From Caldilineaceae bacterium bin34 (GTDB taxonomy: Bacteria > Chloroflexota > Anaerolineae > Caldilineales > Caldilineaceae), in assembly GCA_002238555.1 (NCBI GenBank), contig MPMO01000046.1, forward strand, positions 1 through 42,931: a DNA stretch of 42,931 nt, read 5' to 3'. Shown piece after piece: positions 8,751-17,129 of this stretch. The notes under the pieces are model-generated. The model had not been told where the DNA came from. It saw only the letters and a program-made list of their open reading frames with translations, and ran no database searches. The position numbers and the translations under genes are program-made. Each line of letters begins with the position of its first letter. The stretch's first letter is position 1.

Positions 8751-8825
8751 TTGAGTATCCAAGGAATCCGACCGGATTCCTTTCCCGTCCGGTTCCCGTC
8801 ACACCCCTGCGAGATAGACCGAACC

Positions 8826-10403
8826 ATGAGACTCCATACAAAACCGGGTTTAATCGTTGCCGCCGTCGCGGCCCTTTTCCTGCTGACCGCCTTGATCTGG
8901 TCGTTGGGCGCGGACTCGGCGACGGCCAACAGCTGCAGTGGTGGCTATCACTTCCATGAACCGGATACCTGCCACAAACACTGCAAAAACGGGATGTCGG
9001 CACACAACTCTACCCACGGCGACAACTGCGCTGTGTCCAACCCCACTCCCAAGCCCACCAGGAGGCGCAGCAGCCCCACCCCCACCCCCACGCCGCGGCC
9101 GACCCCGTTACCGTGTCCGGTGGCCGTGCAGGGATTCCAGGTCGCCAGCGGGGCCGACAGCATCACGGACTCGAGCATCAAGGTGACATGGGATGCGCCC
9201 GGGCCCTCAAGCCTATACGGGTACAGGATTGAGAGTTGCAGTTCGGCCAATGCCGACTGCCTCGGTGCCACCGAGGTCGCGACCCCGTCCCGGTCGGTGA
9301 CCTCGCACACCCTGACGGGTCTCGATCCCTACACTCCGTACTACCTCCGCATTACGGCCCTGGCCTACCCGAGCAGTGCCACCTGCTCGGATACCGCAGC
9401 CTCCGCGATCGTCACTGCGACCACGGCGAAGATTCGGTTGGTGGTGGACAACTTCCGGGTTGCAGGCATCACCAGTAACACCGTAACGCTGCAGTGGGAC
9501 GCGCCGGTGGAGCCGACGACGACGGGACTGGACAAGTACAAGATCGAGAGTTGCAGTTCGGCCGACGCCAGCTGCCCCGATGCCACCGAGGTGGCGACGC
9601 CGGCCAAGACTGCGACCACCCAGATCGTGACCGGTCTCGACCCCAGCACGACCTACTATTACCGCATTACCGCCTTGGCCCTCCCTAACAGTGCCTATCT
9701 GGATTCCGTCCCCGGAGACACCTCCGGGGATACCACCGGGGGCAACTCCGGGGGCAACTCCGGGAATCCTCCCAATGACGAGAACCCTCCCGATGACATT
9801 GTTGTGGTCACTACGGCGCTGCCGCCGGTGGCGGGCCTGGCGGTCACGTGCACGGACTCTGTCGCGACCTTGACCTGGACCGCGCCCGTCTCGACGACGA
9901 ACGTCGACAACCTCGAGGTGCAGTACTGCACTGATGCCGCCTGTACCACGCCTGTGTCCGCCGGTACACCATTGGCCTCGGACACAAGCTGGGCAGTGGT
10001 GGGGCTGTCTGCCAACACCAACTATTATTTCCGCATCCGGGCCGCAGGCAAGACGGGCCATCACGATTCGGACTGGTCCGACGCCGTCCTGTGCAAGACC
10101 GACAAGACGCCCCTGCCTGCCATCACGGGCTTCACAGTCAGTAGCCATACTGACCAGGGAGGCGTGCCGCTGACCTGGAACGCCATGACCCACGCGGCGT
10201 TGGACAAGTACAGATTCGAGGTGTGCTCGGATGCGCAGTGCTCTTCCCCCACTGGTTACGATGTCACAAATGCTGCGTATACCCACACCTGTCCACGAGG
10301 CGATACGTGCTATTACCGGGTCCGCGCCAAGGCGACGGCGAGTTCCGATTACAAGGATGGCCCCTGGACCGATTTCGTGATTGTGTCGATACCCGGGAAT
10401 TAG
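8826..10403 (+). CDS. Exported multi-domain fibronectin type III protein
   Basis: A 525-residue secreted protein. Residues 1-36 form a signal peptide (basic start, then VAAVAALFLLTALIW, cleavage near ATA/NS). The mature N-terminus is a small Cys/His-rich segment containing SGGYHFHEPDTCHKHC, of a kind seen beside YHYH-like extracellular domains. A Pro/Thr linker (about residues 72-97) leads to fibronectin type III modules at about 98-205, 207-305, 335-435 and 438-520. The first two modules are near-duplicates at DNA level, offset by 315 bases. A Gly/Asn linker built on GGNSGGNSGN separates modules two and three. No catalytic domain is visible; a binding or surface-display role is likely. The ATG at 8826 is preferred over an upstream frame extension because the signal peptide begins there. 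Confidence 0.8.
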   Translation: MRLHTKPGLIVAAVAALFLLTALIWSLGADSATANSCSGGYHFHEPDTCHKHCKNGMSAHNSTHGDNCAVSNPTPKPTRRRSSPTPTPTPRPTPLPCPVAVQGFQVASGADSITDSSIKVTWDAPGPSSLYGYRIESCSSANADCLGATEVATPSRSVTSHTLTGLDPYTPYYLRITALAYPSSATCSDTAASAIVTATTAKIRLVVDNFRVAGITSNTVTLQWDAPVEPTTTGLDKYKIESCSSADASCPDATEVATPAKTATTQIVTGLDPSTTYYYRITALALPNSAYLDSVPGDTSGDTTGGNSGGNSGNPPNDENPPDDIVVVTTALPPVAGLAVTCTDSVATLTWTAPVSTTNVDNLEVQYCTDAACTTPVSAGTPLASDTSWAVVGLSANTNYYFRIRAAGKTGHHDSDWSDAVLCKTDKTPLPAITGFTVSSHTDQGGVPLTWNAMTHAALDKYRFEVCSDAQCSSPTGYDVTNAAYTHTCPRGDTCYYRVRAKATASSDYKDGPWTDFVIVSIPGN

Positions 10404-10410
10404 CAGGCTC

Positions 10411-10452
10411 AGGACACAGTCGCCCATCCCGACCGGTGGGCGACTGTGTCCT
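10411..10452 (+). terminator. Strong hairpin after the FN3 gene
   Basis: AGGACACAGTCGCCCA (10411-10426) is perfectly complementary to 10437-10452, giving a 16-base-pair stem with a 10-base loop, 8 bases past the stop codon. It lacks a long U-tract but is the most stable hairpin I noticed in the window and is well placed to terminate transcription. Confidence 0.7.
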
Positions 10453-11087
10453 TTGGTCGGGATCGGGGTCGAAGGGACCGGTTGCATCCGATGTTGTCGC
10501 ACAGCAGCCCAATAGACCATTCCGGCCTGAACAGCCGTTGCCCCGGCCTGCGGCACTTGCAGGTCCGGGGCAGGGTGCAGGCCGTTCTCGACGCCCCGAC
10601 AGGTCGTTGATCATCGCAAGCGAATCGGGTCCACAGACAGACTGGAGAGGCGGTAACGGGGCTTCGTTGCTCTTTGAGTGCCGCTGTTGTTCAATCGGGA
10701 CATGGTCAGGCTGTGCCGGTTGGGCCTGATCCCGATGGGATCCACTTGCCGGCTGCAATCCGATGCTCCTGAGCCCCCTGTTGACGCGTTGCGATGCGGC
10801 CCGCGCTCGCGGGGGACTTGCCGTCCACCTGCACCTGGCCCAACTGCTCGACCTAAGTCCAGCTGTTGGTCTCGAACGTCACTGCCAGGGTCGCAGGAAG
10901 GAGGGTGTCCGCCAACGAATGGCATCGGGATTGGAATGACGGGTATTGTTCATCCGGTCTGCAGGGGCCAAGGCCTAAATGAGAATGCGATTGGCCTGCC
11001 TGAGGAACTGAGGCGGCCGGGCTTTGGGGTGCCGGTTCTTTGCTAGAATTGCCGGCCTCTCCGAGCCTGTCCCCTCCAATACAGCCC
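10453..11087. other. Intergenic region, no gene supported
   Basis: About 630 bases between the hairpin and the RodZ-like gene. Short frames on both strands are rich in Arg, Pro and Gly, lack domain signatures and mutually overlap. An extended -10 at 11041-11049 is the only element I can point to. Confidence 0.5.
11041..11049 (+). promoter_or_regulatory. Extended -10 promoter element before the RodZ-like gene
   Basis: TGCTAGAAT matches an extended -10 (TGn-TAnAAT), 38 bases upstream of the ATG. No good -35 lies 17 bases further up, which an extended -10 can tolerate. Confidence 0.35.
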
Positions 11088-12182
11088 ATGCATGATGCGC
11101 CGTCGCAAGGCGTCCGGATAGGAGCCCTGCTGCGCGAGCGGCGGGAGACTCTGGGCCTGAGTCTGCAGGATGCCGAAACCGCCATCCGGATTCGGGCCGC
11201 CTATCTGATGGCATTGGAGAACGACGATTGGCCGAACCTGCCCGGCGAGGTAGTGGGCCGGGGGTTTCTCAAGAACTACGCAGAGTTCCTGAAACTGGAC
11301 TCCGAGGAGCTCAAGCACCGGCGGCAGGTGCTGGTGGCACCGGCCCTGAGCCGCGGGTGGACGGATACCAGTTCCGGCGCGCCGATGCCGGAACCGCGCC
11401 CTGTCGACTACCGTCCCATTGCCGTGCGCATGCACGGCGAGTCCATGGTCGGGGAGCGCACCGGCCTGCCGCGCGGCCTGTCGGCGGCTGTGATCCTTGC
11501 CTTGGCCGGATTGTTGTTGCTGGCCGCTGTTTGGTACGGCATTCCGCGGGTCAGCCCCGGTCTGCGCAGTCAGGTGGATGTGGCAGCCATCAGCGCCCAG
11601 GCGCAGGATTGGGTGTCCGACCGCTGGACCGTTGTCTCCGAGGCGCTGTCCTGGAACCCGGGTGCCGCACCGGAGACAACGGCCACGCCGCCCATCGCGG
11701 TGGCCGTGCCCGAACTCCTACCCACGGCCACCCCGACGTTGGCTTCCGTTCAGCCCGTCGAGGTGCCGCCCACGCCCGTGCCGCCCACCCCCACGCCCGT
11801 GCCGCCCACCCCGACCGACGTGCCCCAGCCGGTGGCGGATGCTGCCGTACCCTCGGCCGCCTGCCCGGACCCGAACGTGCAGATTTCGTCCCCGCAACCG
11901 GGTGCGGTGGTGTCGGGCGACGTCCCGATTGTCGGAACGGCCGATCATGATGAATTCTGGTACTACAAACTGGAGCGTACCGAAGGAACGAACCTGGACG
12001 GGGCCTTTCTCTACTTCGAAGGCCAGCAGGCGCCCGTGTCCAACGGCCCGTTGGGGATTCTCGACACGTCGTTCATGGTGGACGGCGTCCACACGGTACG
12101 ATTGACCGTGGTGGACATCGGCGCGGGAACGAACCTGCCGACCTGCTCAGTGGTGATCACGGTCGCCAACCAGGGAGGTTAG
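11088..12182 (+). CDS. RodZ-like protein: HTH domain, membrane helix, Ig-like C-terminus
   Basis: A 364-residue bitopic membrane protein. Residues 8-80 are an HTH_25/Xre-like helix-turn-helix (GALLRERRETLGLSLQDAE, then RAAYLMALENDDWPNLPG and GFLKNYAEFL), the cytoplasmic module of RodZ, which in other bacteria links MreB to the envelope. A single membrane helix lies at about 130-150. A Pro/Thr linker (about 222-247) and an Ig-like C-terminal domain with two Cys residues lie outside. The Chloroflexota-style linker and C-terminal domain differ from E. coli RodZ. The downstream TrpF-like gene begins 40 bases later, suggesting one transcript; a shape-determining role is inferred from domain order only. 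Confidence 0.8.
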   Translation: MHDAPSQGVRIGALLRERRETLGLSLQDAETAIRIRAAYLMALENDDWPNLPGEVVGRGFLKNYAEFLKLDSEELKHRRQVLVAPALSRGWTDTSSGAPMPEPRPVDYRPIAVRMHGESMVGERTGLPRGLSAAVILALAGLLLLAAVWYGIPRVSPGLRSQVDVAAISAQAQDWVSDRWTVVSEALSWNPGAAPETTATPPIAVAVPELLPTATPTLASVQPVEVPPTPVPPTPTPVPPTPTDVPQPVADAAVPSAACPDPNVQISSPQPGAVVSGDVPIVGTADHDEFWYYKLERTEGTNLDGAFLYFEGQQAPVSNGPLGILDTSFMVDGVHTVRLTVVDIGAGTNLPTCSVVITVANQGG

Positions 12183-12221
12183 GAGCAATACCTTGGTTTT
12201 GCTGAGAAACCTCGGATCCGG

Positions 12222-12902
12222 ATGGGGTACGCAGTGAAGACTCAAATTTATGCCCTCAAGACGGTGCCGGAGGCGGTGGCCACCGCCGAGGCCGGTGTCA
12301 ATTTCATCGGTGTTACGGTGGGCGAACGGGGGCGCCTGCCCTGGGAACTGGACTTCCGCCAGAGTCGGGATCTGTTCGCCGCGGTGCGCGGGGTTTCCGC
12401 GGCCCACCTCCTGGCCCTGACGGTGGCCTGGGACGAGGAGGAGATTGTCGAGACCGCGGTGCAGACCGCGCCGGACATCGTTCACCTGTCGGGGGATTTC
12501 GACCGCTACACGCCCGAACTGGTGGTCCGGCTGCGGTCCAGGCTGTCTCCCATTCGCATCATGATGGCGATTCCGGTGGGGGCTTCGGACTCGGTGGCCA
12601 AGGCCGCCATGTACGCCCGCGCCGCCGACGTGCTCATCCTGGACACGGACCGCAGCCACGTGCCGGGAGTCGGGGCCACCGGCGAGGTGCACGACTGGAA
12701 CCTGAGTGCGGAAATCGTGCGGCGGGTGAACATCCCCGTGGTGCTGGCAGGGGGACTCAGCCCCGACAACGTGCAGGAAGCCATCCGCAGGGTCCGGCCC
12801 TGGGTGGTGGACAGTTATACGCACACCAACGCGTCCGACACGAGGTACAAGGATCTTGAAAAGGTGACCGCCTTCAACCGGGCTGCCAAGGAGACGACAT
12901 GA
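12222..12902 (+). CDS. TrpF-like (phosphoribosylanthranilate isomerase-like) TIM barrel, first copy
   Basis: A 226-residue (beta/alpha)8 protein resembling TrpF. Recognisable blocks are AEAGVNFIGVTVGE, DIVHLSGD (VQLHG in TrpF), ILDTD...GATGEVHDW and PVVLAGGLSPDNVQEAIRRV. The general acid Asp is present (D141). The general-base Cys of the KICGIT motif is replaced: the strand reads KTQIYAL, with Tyr10 at that site. No other trp gene is nearby. I therefore do not assign PRA isomerase activity; an aldose-ketose isomerase or a related phosphate-binding lyase is possible. GTG at 12234 is an alternative start. It is followed 19 bases later by a paralogue. Confidence 0.75.
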   Translation: MGYAVKTQIYALKTVPEAVATAEAGVNFIGVTVGERGRLPWELDFRQSRDLFAAVRGVSAAHLLALTVAWDEEEIVETAVQTAPDIVHLSGDFDRYTPELVVRLRSRLSPIRIMMAIPVGASDSVAKAAMYARAADVLILDTDRSHVPGVGATGEVHDWNLSAEIVRRVNIPVVLAGGLSPDNVQEAIRRVRPWVVDSYTHTNASDTRYKDLEKVTAFNRAAKETT

Positions 12903-12921
12903 ACAGAAGCGGGGGGCTCGG

Positions 12922-13581
12922 ATGAAGGTTCAGATTTACGAACACGTCCATCCCGACGACGTGCGCCGCAGTATTCAGGCCGGTGTGGATTTCATCGGGG
13001 TCAAGCCGGGGGAGGACGGGCTGAGCGAGGGCGAGGTGGACTTCGACCTGTGCCGGAAACTGTACGCGGTGGCGGCCCGGCATCCGGACGTGTTCTGCAA
13101 CGCACTCACCACGGCCACCGATACCGACGTCATCGTCGGGGTGGTGCAAAGGGCCCGACCCGACGTCCTGCACCTGTCCGGGGACATTCACAAGACCCCG
13201 CCGGCCCAGGTCGCCGAGATCCGCCGGACGATTTCGCCGGTCAAGGTCATGGCCGCCATCCCGGTGACGGACGCATCCTCCGTGGAGCTGGCTCTCGCCT
13301 ACCAGGGCGTGGTGGACTACTTCCTGCTGGACACCCCCGCGCCCGACGGGGACATCGGGGCCACGGGCCACATGCACGACCTGACCGTGAGCGCGGACAT
13401 CGTGCACCGGTCGCAAATTCCGGTGATTCTGGCCGGTGGCCTGGCTGCCGGCAATGTGCGGGAGGCGATCCGCCGGGTCGGGCCGTGGGGCGTGGACTCC
13501 TTCACCCACACGAACGCAGCAGGCTCTCGCAGGAAGAATTCCGGTCTCGTGAAGGCGTTCGCGGCGGCTGCCAGGGAATGA
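12922..13581 (+). CDS. TrpF-like TIM barrel, second copy
   Basis: A 219-residue paralogue of the preceding gene with the same blocks: QAGVDFIGVKPGE, DVLHLSGDIH, LLDTPAPDGDIGATGHMHDL and PVILAGGLAAGNVREAIRRV, ending in VDSFTHTNAAG. Again the TrpF catalytic Cys is a Tyr (Tyr6 in VQIYEHV), while the Asp general acid is kept (D137). Its loop after strand 1 also lacks the substrate-binding Arg that copy one may keep. The start ATG has a purine-rich site just upstream. Its stop overlaps the ATG of the next gene (ATGA), so the two are translationally coupled. A heteromeric or sequential two-enzyme role is inference. Confidence 0.75.
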   Translation: MKVQIYEHVHPDDVRRSIQAGVDFIGVKPGEDGLSEGEVDFDLCRKLYAVAARHPDVFCNALTTATDTDVIVGVVQRARPDVLHLSGDIHKTPPAQVAEIRRTISPVKVMAAIPVTDASSVELALAYQGVVDYFLLDTPAPDGDIGATGHMHDLTVSADIVHRSQIPVILAGGLAAGNVREAIRRVGPWGVDSFTHTNAAGSRRKNSGLVKAFAAAARE

Positions 13582-14585
13582 CGGTACCGGACGACCGGGG
13601 CCGGGGCATCCTGTTTGGGGATGTCTGTGTCGACCTGGTGCTGAGCGTTCCCCAGGAGACCGGCAAGGCCCGTCAACAAGCGTCGCCCGAGGTGCACGGC
13701 GGCGGGACGGTAGCCAACACCGCCGTGGCTCTGGCGCGCCTGGGTGCCAAGACCCATTTCGTTGGGGTGGTGGGAGACGATCTCTTTGGCCGGGAGGCCC
13801 TGGAGGAACTGGTCACCGAGGGCATTGACGTCTCGTGCGTGAAGCTTTCGGGACGGCGGCCCACCATGATTGTGATTGCCCTGATCGACGGGACCGGTCA
13901 GCGTACGGTGTTGGGTTGGCCGCGCCGGGATCAGGCCTTTACGGAACTGAACGAGAGGCAGCTGGACCGTCTGGACCTGACGGCCCGCGACTGGTTGCAC
14001 ACGTCGGGGGTTTGCATGGTGCAGGAGCATGGCCGGCGGGCCACGCTCCGGGTCCTTGATCGGGCCCGCGCGCGCAAGGTTCGCTCCTCGTTCGACCTCA
14101 ACCTGCGGCTGGGCCTGGAAGGCGACAGCCTTCCGGTCAGCTACGTTGAAGCGCTGTGGTCGGCGATTGGGTGTGCGGACTTTGTCCTGGGTTCCGCGGA
14201 CGAGGAGCTGTTTCACCTGGTCCCGAACGAGCCGGACATGCGGAGGGCGACGGCCCACCTGGCCAGGGAGGGGCAGTGCGTGGCCATCATGCGGGAAGGG
14301 CCGGTTGGAGCCCATGTATCGGAATTCGGTTCCCCGGCCGTGACCATTCCGCCGTTTCGGGTGCCGGTTGCGGACACCCTGGGCGCCGGCGACAGTTTCG
14401 ATGCCGGCTTTATGGAGGCGGGGCTGTCGGGATGTTCATTGGCCGAACAGGTCATGCGCGGCCATGCCGTCGCCGCGTTGCAGATTGGCCGGGTTGGCGC
14501 CCGCAGTTCGCCCCGGCGCCAAGAGCTGGATCACTTCCTGGCCAATCGGTCCGACCCGACTTCGGGATGGGCAGATAGCGGGTGA
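13578..14585 (+). CDS. PfkB-family carbohydrate/nucleoside kinase
   Basis: A 335-residue ribokinase-like kinase. The N-terminal PfkB signature region is GGGTVANTAVALARLGAKTH with FVGVVGDDLFGREA. The C-terminal signature DTLGAGDSFDAGF holds the anion hole (GAGD) and the catalytic Asp. Between them ADFVLGSADEE and IMREGPVGAHV are typical of the fold. It should phosphorylate a sugar, sugar-like polyol or nucleoside with ATP; the substrate is not evident. The ATG overlaps the stop of the second TrpF-like gene by one base, which ties the kinase to the TIM-barrel pair as one metabolic cassette. Confidence 0.85.
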   Translation: MTVPDDRGRGILFGDVCVDLVLSVPQETGKARQQASPEVHGGGTVANTAVALARLGAKTHFVGVVGDDLFGREALEELVTEGIDVSCVKLSGRRPTMIVIALIDGTGQRTVLGWPRRDQAFTELNERQLDRLDLTARDWLHTSGVCMVQEHGRRATLRVLDRARARKVRSSFDLNLRLGLEGDSLPVSYVEALWSAIGCADFVLGSADEELFHLVPNEPDMRRATAHLAREGQCVAIMREGPVGAHVSEFGSPAVTIPPFRVPVADTLGAGDSFDAGFMEAGLSGCSLAEQVMRGHAVAALQIGRVGARSSPRRQELDHFLANRSDPTSGWADSG

Positions 14586-14674
14586 TGACCGTTTGGCGGT
14601 CGTGGGATGCCCCTGATGCGGAGTTCCCGTGGTCCCAGCAGGGCCTTGGACCGGATGGCCTGGCCGGTTCGTTC

Positions 14675-15256
14675 TCAGTTTGTGGCTGCGACCGTTCCGA
14701 CTGTTGATTCGGGTTCCTCGTGGCCCGCGCCGATGGGAGTGACGACGGGTTCCCCATCCTCCCCTTCCTCCACCGTGTACAGGCGGTTGGCGCGGTCCAT
14801 CATCAGGATGCCGTTGAGGTGATCGATTTCGTGCTGGAAGATGCGGGCCAACCAGCCGTCCGCCTTGATGCGGATGGCCTTCCCGTCGGCATCCATGCCT
14901 TTGACCGTGATGCGTTCGGCCCGGTCCACATCCGCCAGGAAACCCGGCACGCTCAGGCATCCCTCCCTTCCCTCGACTTCGCCGCGGGCCCGGACGATCT
15001 GGGGATTGAGAATCTTGTAGAGTTCGGGCACCGCGTCCGGATCCTCGTCCGTGTCGGCGTACTCGATGACCAAGGCCGACAGGTTGCGGCCCACCTGCGG
15101 GGCTGCCAGCCCCACCCCCTCGGCTTCGCGCATGGTTTCGACCATGTCGTTCAGCAGCCGGCGGATCCCGCGGTCCACCTTGCGAATACGCACGGTCTTG
15201 CGATGCAGGATCGAGCCGTCCTCCCGCCAGTCCTGCAGGATGTCCAGTACAGCCAT
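14675..15256 (-). CDS. def: Peptide deformylase
   Basis: A 193-residue enzyme that removes the N-formyl group from nascent proteins. The three PDF motifs are present: motif 1 GVGLAAPQVG, motif 2 EGCLSVPG with the metal-binding Cys, and motif 3 QHEIDHLNG with the two His ligands and catalytic Glu (HEXXH). A short acidic C-terminal tail follows the catalytic core, so the protein is slightly longer than the usual 165-180. No fmt or other translation gene is adjacent. It converges with the PfkB kinase and has its own probable promoter around 15334. Confidence 0.96.
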   Translation of the reverse strand: MAVLDILQDWREDGSILHRKTVRIRKVDRGIRRLLNDMVETMREAEGVGLAAPQVGRNLSALVIEYADTDEDPDAVPELYKILNPQIVRARGEVEGREGCLSVPGFLADVDRAERITVKGMDADGKAIRIKADGWLARIFQHEIDHLNGILMMDRANRLYTVEEGEDGEPVVTPIGAGHEEPESTVGTVAATN

Positions 15257-15821
15257 GGGTTGGAGCGGAAGGTTATCGGGTCGGGCAGGGACCAGCCGGG
15301 AACGCCGGTTCGGTACTTCGGGCAGCAGGCCGGATTATATCCGGCCGGGAGGCCAGCAACGGACGAATGCATCAGGGCAGTCGCGTTTGCTTGCGACAAG
15401 ACCTTGAGCAGGCACTTCCCTGTTCCAACCGGCCTGTCGGACAAGCGCAGACCGGTCCACCGTGGCACGGCAGGTCCAGTTGCAGGATCAACAGACCCGG
15501 TGGGAAGCCAGGCATGCCGTAATCGCGGAGACGGTGGCTGCTCCGGAAAGGATCGGATATGGCGATGTCGTTGCCGACGACGCAAAGGCCCTCGGCCCCC
15601 TTGGCGATTGTGAAGTTGGTTCAGGCCTGGATGGAGAATAGTCGGCTAAAGTGTTTTTTGATTGGGCGCTCCCAAACTTGAGTCCAAGTCGGAATACCAG
15701 CCTCTCCGGAGACCGATGCCAGCGAGTGCAGTTTGAACCTGCGGTAACGCGCGGGGCTCGATGGTTCCAGATTCGGCGGGGGCCTTTGGCTGGCTGTGGT
15801 TTGCCGCGACGGAGGTTTGTG
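15257..15821. other. Intergenic region between def and the GH12 gene
   Basis: 565 bases. Apart from the palindrome at 15328-15346 I see no supported gene. Overlapping frames on both strands lack motifs. A promoter for the GH12 gene should lie at its right end but is not obvious. Confidence 0.5.
15328..15346. promoter_or_regulatory. Palindrome overlapping a TATAAT upstream of def
   Basis: GGCCGGAT and ATCCGGCC form an 8-base inverted repeat around TAT. On the minus strand the centre reads TATAAT (15339-15334), 78 bases upstream of the def ATG. It may be a -10 box inside a repressor operator. A short GC hairpin is the alternative. Confidence 0.4.
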
Positions 15822-16712
15822 GTGAAGAAAGACGAGCGAGACATTGTCACGATGGCAGTCCGCAGGACAGTCCGCCACCTGGCTTGCCTTGTCCTTCTCG
15901 GGCTGACCATCGCCGGGTGCGCCTATGACGTTGGCCCACCCGCGGCTGCCGACTTGGATTCTTCCCCTGCCCAGTCTTCCGAGACAACGGAATCTGCGGT
16001 CGAGGCGGAGGAAGCAGAGGCCTACTGCGGTGACTGGCATGAACTGGCCGACTCCGGTCTCGTCTACCAAAACAACGTTTGGGGCAAGGGAGACATCGCC
16101 GACTACGAACAGTGTCTGTTGACGCGTCGTCTGGATGGAACGACTGAATATGGCTGGCGGTGGCAATGGCCCAAGGGAACCGGCCAAGTCAAGGCGTACC
16201 CGCAGGTGATTTACGGTCACAAGCCTTGGAACCCCGAGTCCACGACGTCGGTTTTGCCCGCCCGGATCGAGTCCATCAAGGAACTGTCCATCGCCTATGC
16301 CGTTGCCATGAACGCACAGGGGGCATACAACCTGGCCTACGACATCTGGCTGACCAGTTCCAATCCGCCCACTCCGGACACCATTACGCATGAAGTGATG
16401 ATTTGGATGGCCAGGACCTTCGAAGCCCAGCCTCGGCAGTATCTGGCCGGCCAAGTTGTGGTGGACAACATTGCCTACGACCTCTACCTGCGTCCGAACT
16501 TTCATCCGACATCGGGAGCGGGTTACATTGCCTTCGTCAGCCAGGAGCCTCGGTTCGGCGGGGTGGTCGATGTCGCGGCGTTCCTCAGCTATCTGGTCGA
16601 GCACAATTACGTTCCGGCCGACTCATATCTAGCCTCGGTGGAACTGGGAAACGAGGTCATCGACGGCACCGGCGAGTTGTGGCTCCAACGTTTCCAGGTG
16701 ACGACCGATTAG
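15822..16712 (+). CDS. Glycoside hydrolase family 12 (endoglucanase/xyloglucanase-like) lipoprotein
   Basis: A 296-residue predicted lipoprotein: hydrophobic stretch LACLVLLGLTIAGC with an IAGC lipobox, then an acidic Ser/Glu linker (about 45-65), then a GH12 beta-sandwich. GH12 hallmarks are VYQNNVWGKG, KAYPQVIYGHKPW, AYDIWLTS, THEVMIWM with the nucleophile Glu, and near the C-terminus ELGNEVIDGTGEL, where the acid/base Glu is expected. The enzyme should hydrolyse beta-1,4-glucan or xyloglucan at the cell surface with retention. GTG at 15822 has a GGAGG seven bases upstream; the ATG at 15852 gives a shorter, more classical signal peptide and is the main alternative. It appears to be a single-gene unit. 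Confidence 0.82.
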   Translation: MKKDERDIVTMAVRRTVRHLACLVLLGLTIAGCAYDVGPPAAADLDSSPAQSSETTESAVEAEEAEAYCGDWHELADSGLVYQNNVWGKGDIADYEQCLLTRRLDGTTEYGWRWQWPKGTGQVKAYPQVIYGHKPWNPESTTSVLPARIESIKELSIAYAVAMNAQGAYNLAYDIWLTSSNPPTPDTITHEVMIWMARTFEAQPRQYLAGQVVVDNIAYDLYLRPNFHPTSGAGYIAFVSQEPRFGGVVDVAAFLSYLVEHNYVPADSYLASVELGNEVIDGTGELWLQRFQVTTD

Positions 16713-16823
16713 GACACGGTGGAACAGTCGGCGCGCGGATATATTGGGGCCAACGGCAGGGGGCGGCAGTCATCGAACGGCCAGTACATTGCCGTCGCCT
16801 CGTTCGATCATAACTGTTGTCTT

Positions 16824-17129
16824 TTACTGTTCGAGGGCGCGCACAACTGCCTCGGGGTCCCGGTCAATGACGGTCAGCAGGACGCGGGCGGCACGATCCG
16901 GGACTCGCCGGCCCTGTTCCCAATCCTGTACGGCACGGGCATCCAGTCCAAACCGGTCCGCGAATTTTTGGCGACTGAGCTTCATGCGCTTGCGGAGCGC
17001 CAATATGTGCTCTGCCGCCGGATCGTCGACAATCCGGCAGGGTAGCGACGTTTCGCCCCGGACATGGGTAAGCACCTCGCCCAAGGCAGTTTCCAATTCG
17101 TGTCCTACTTGGGTTCGCTGAGTCGTCAT
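16824..17129 (-). CDS. Xre/HigA-type antitoxin
   Basis: A 101-residue protein with a C-terminal Xre helix-turn-helix: LRKRMKLSRQKFADRFGLD, then AVQDWEQGRRVPDRAAR, where the recognition helix and the conserved WEQGRR are clear. The N-terminal part, including ETALGEVLTHVRGE, is typical of antitoxins encoded after a HigB/RelE toxin. Its ATG overlaps the toxin stop (ATGA), so it is translated as part of the toxin-first operon. It probably neutralises the toxin and represses the promoter through the palindrome at 17469-17483. Confidence 0.85.
   Translation of the reverse strand: MTTQRTQVGHELETALGEVLTHVRGETSLPCRIVDDPAAEHILALRKRMKLSRQKFADRFGLDARAVQDWEQGRRVPDRAARVLLTVIDRDPEAVVRALEQ

Larger units (their letters stand above)
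8202..8825. other. Intergenic region upstream of amidase and FN3 genes
   Basis: 624 bases with no gene that I can support. The right third (about 8640-8760) is clearly AT-rich compared with its surroundings and contains promoter-like elements. The left part is GC-rich, with only short overlapping frames that lack motifs or ribosome-binding sites. Confidence 0.6.

Noticed and set aside
9213..10556. 447-codon minus-strand frame
   Set aside because: Antisense of the FN3 gene; no signal or domain, and the opposite strand has a signal peptide and clear modules.
12222..13581. Annotation of both TIM barrels as trpF
   Set aside because: Catalytic Cys is Tyr in both and no trp genes are adjacent.
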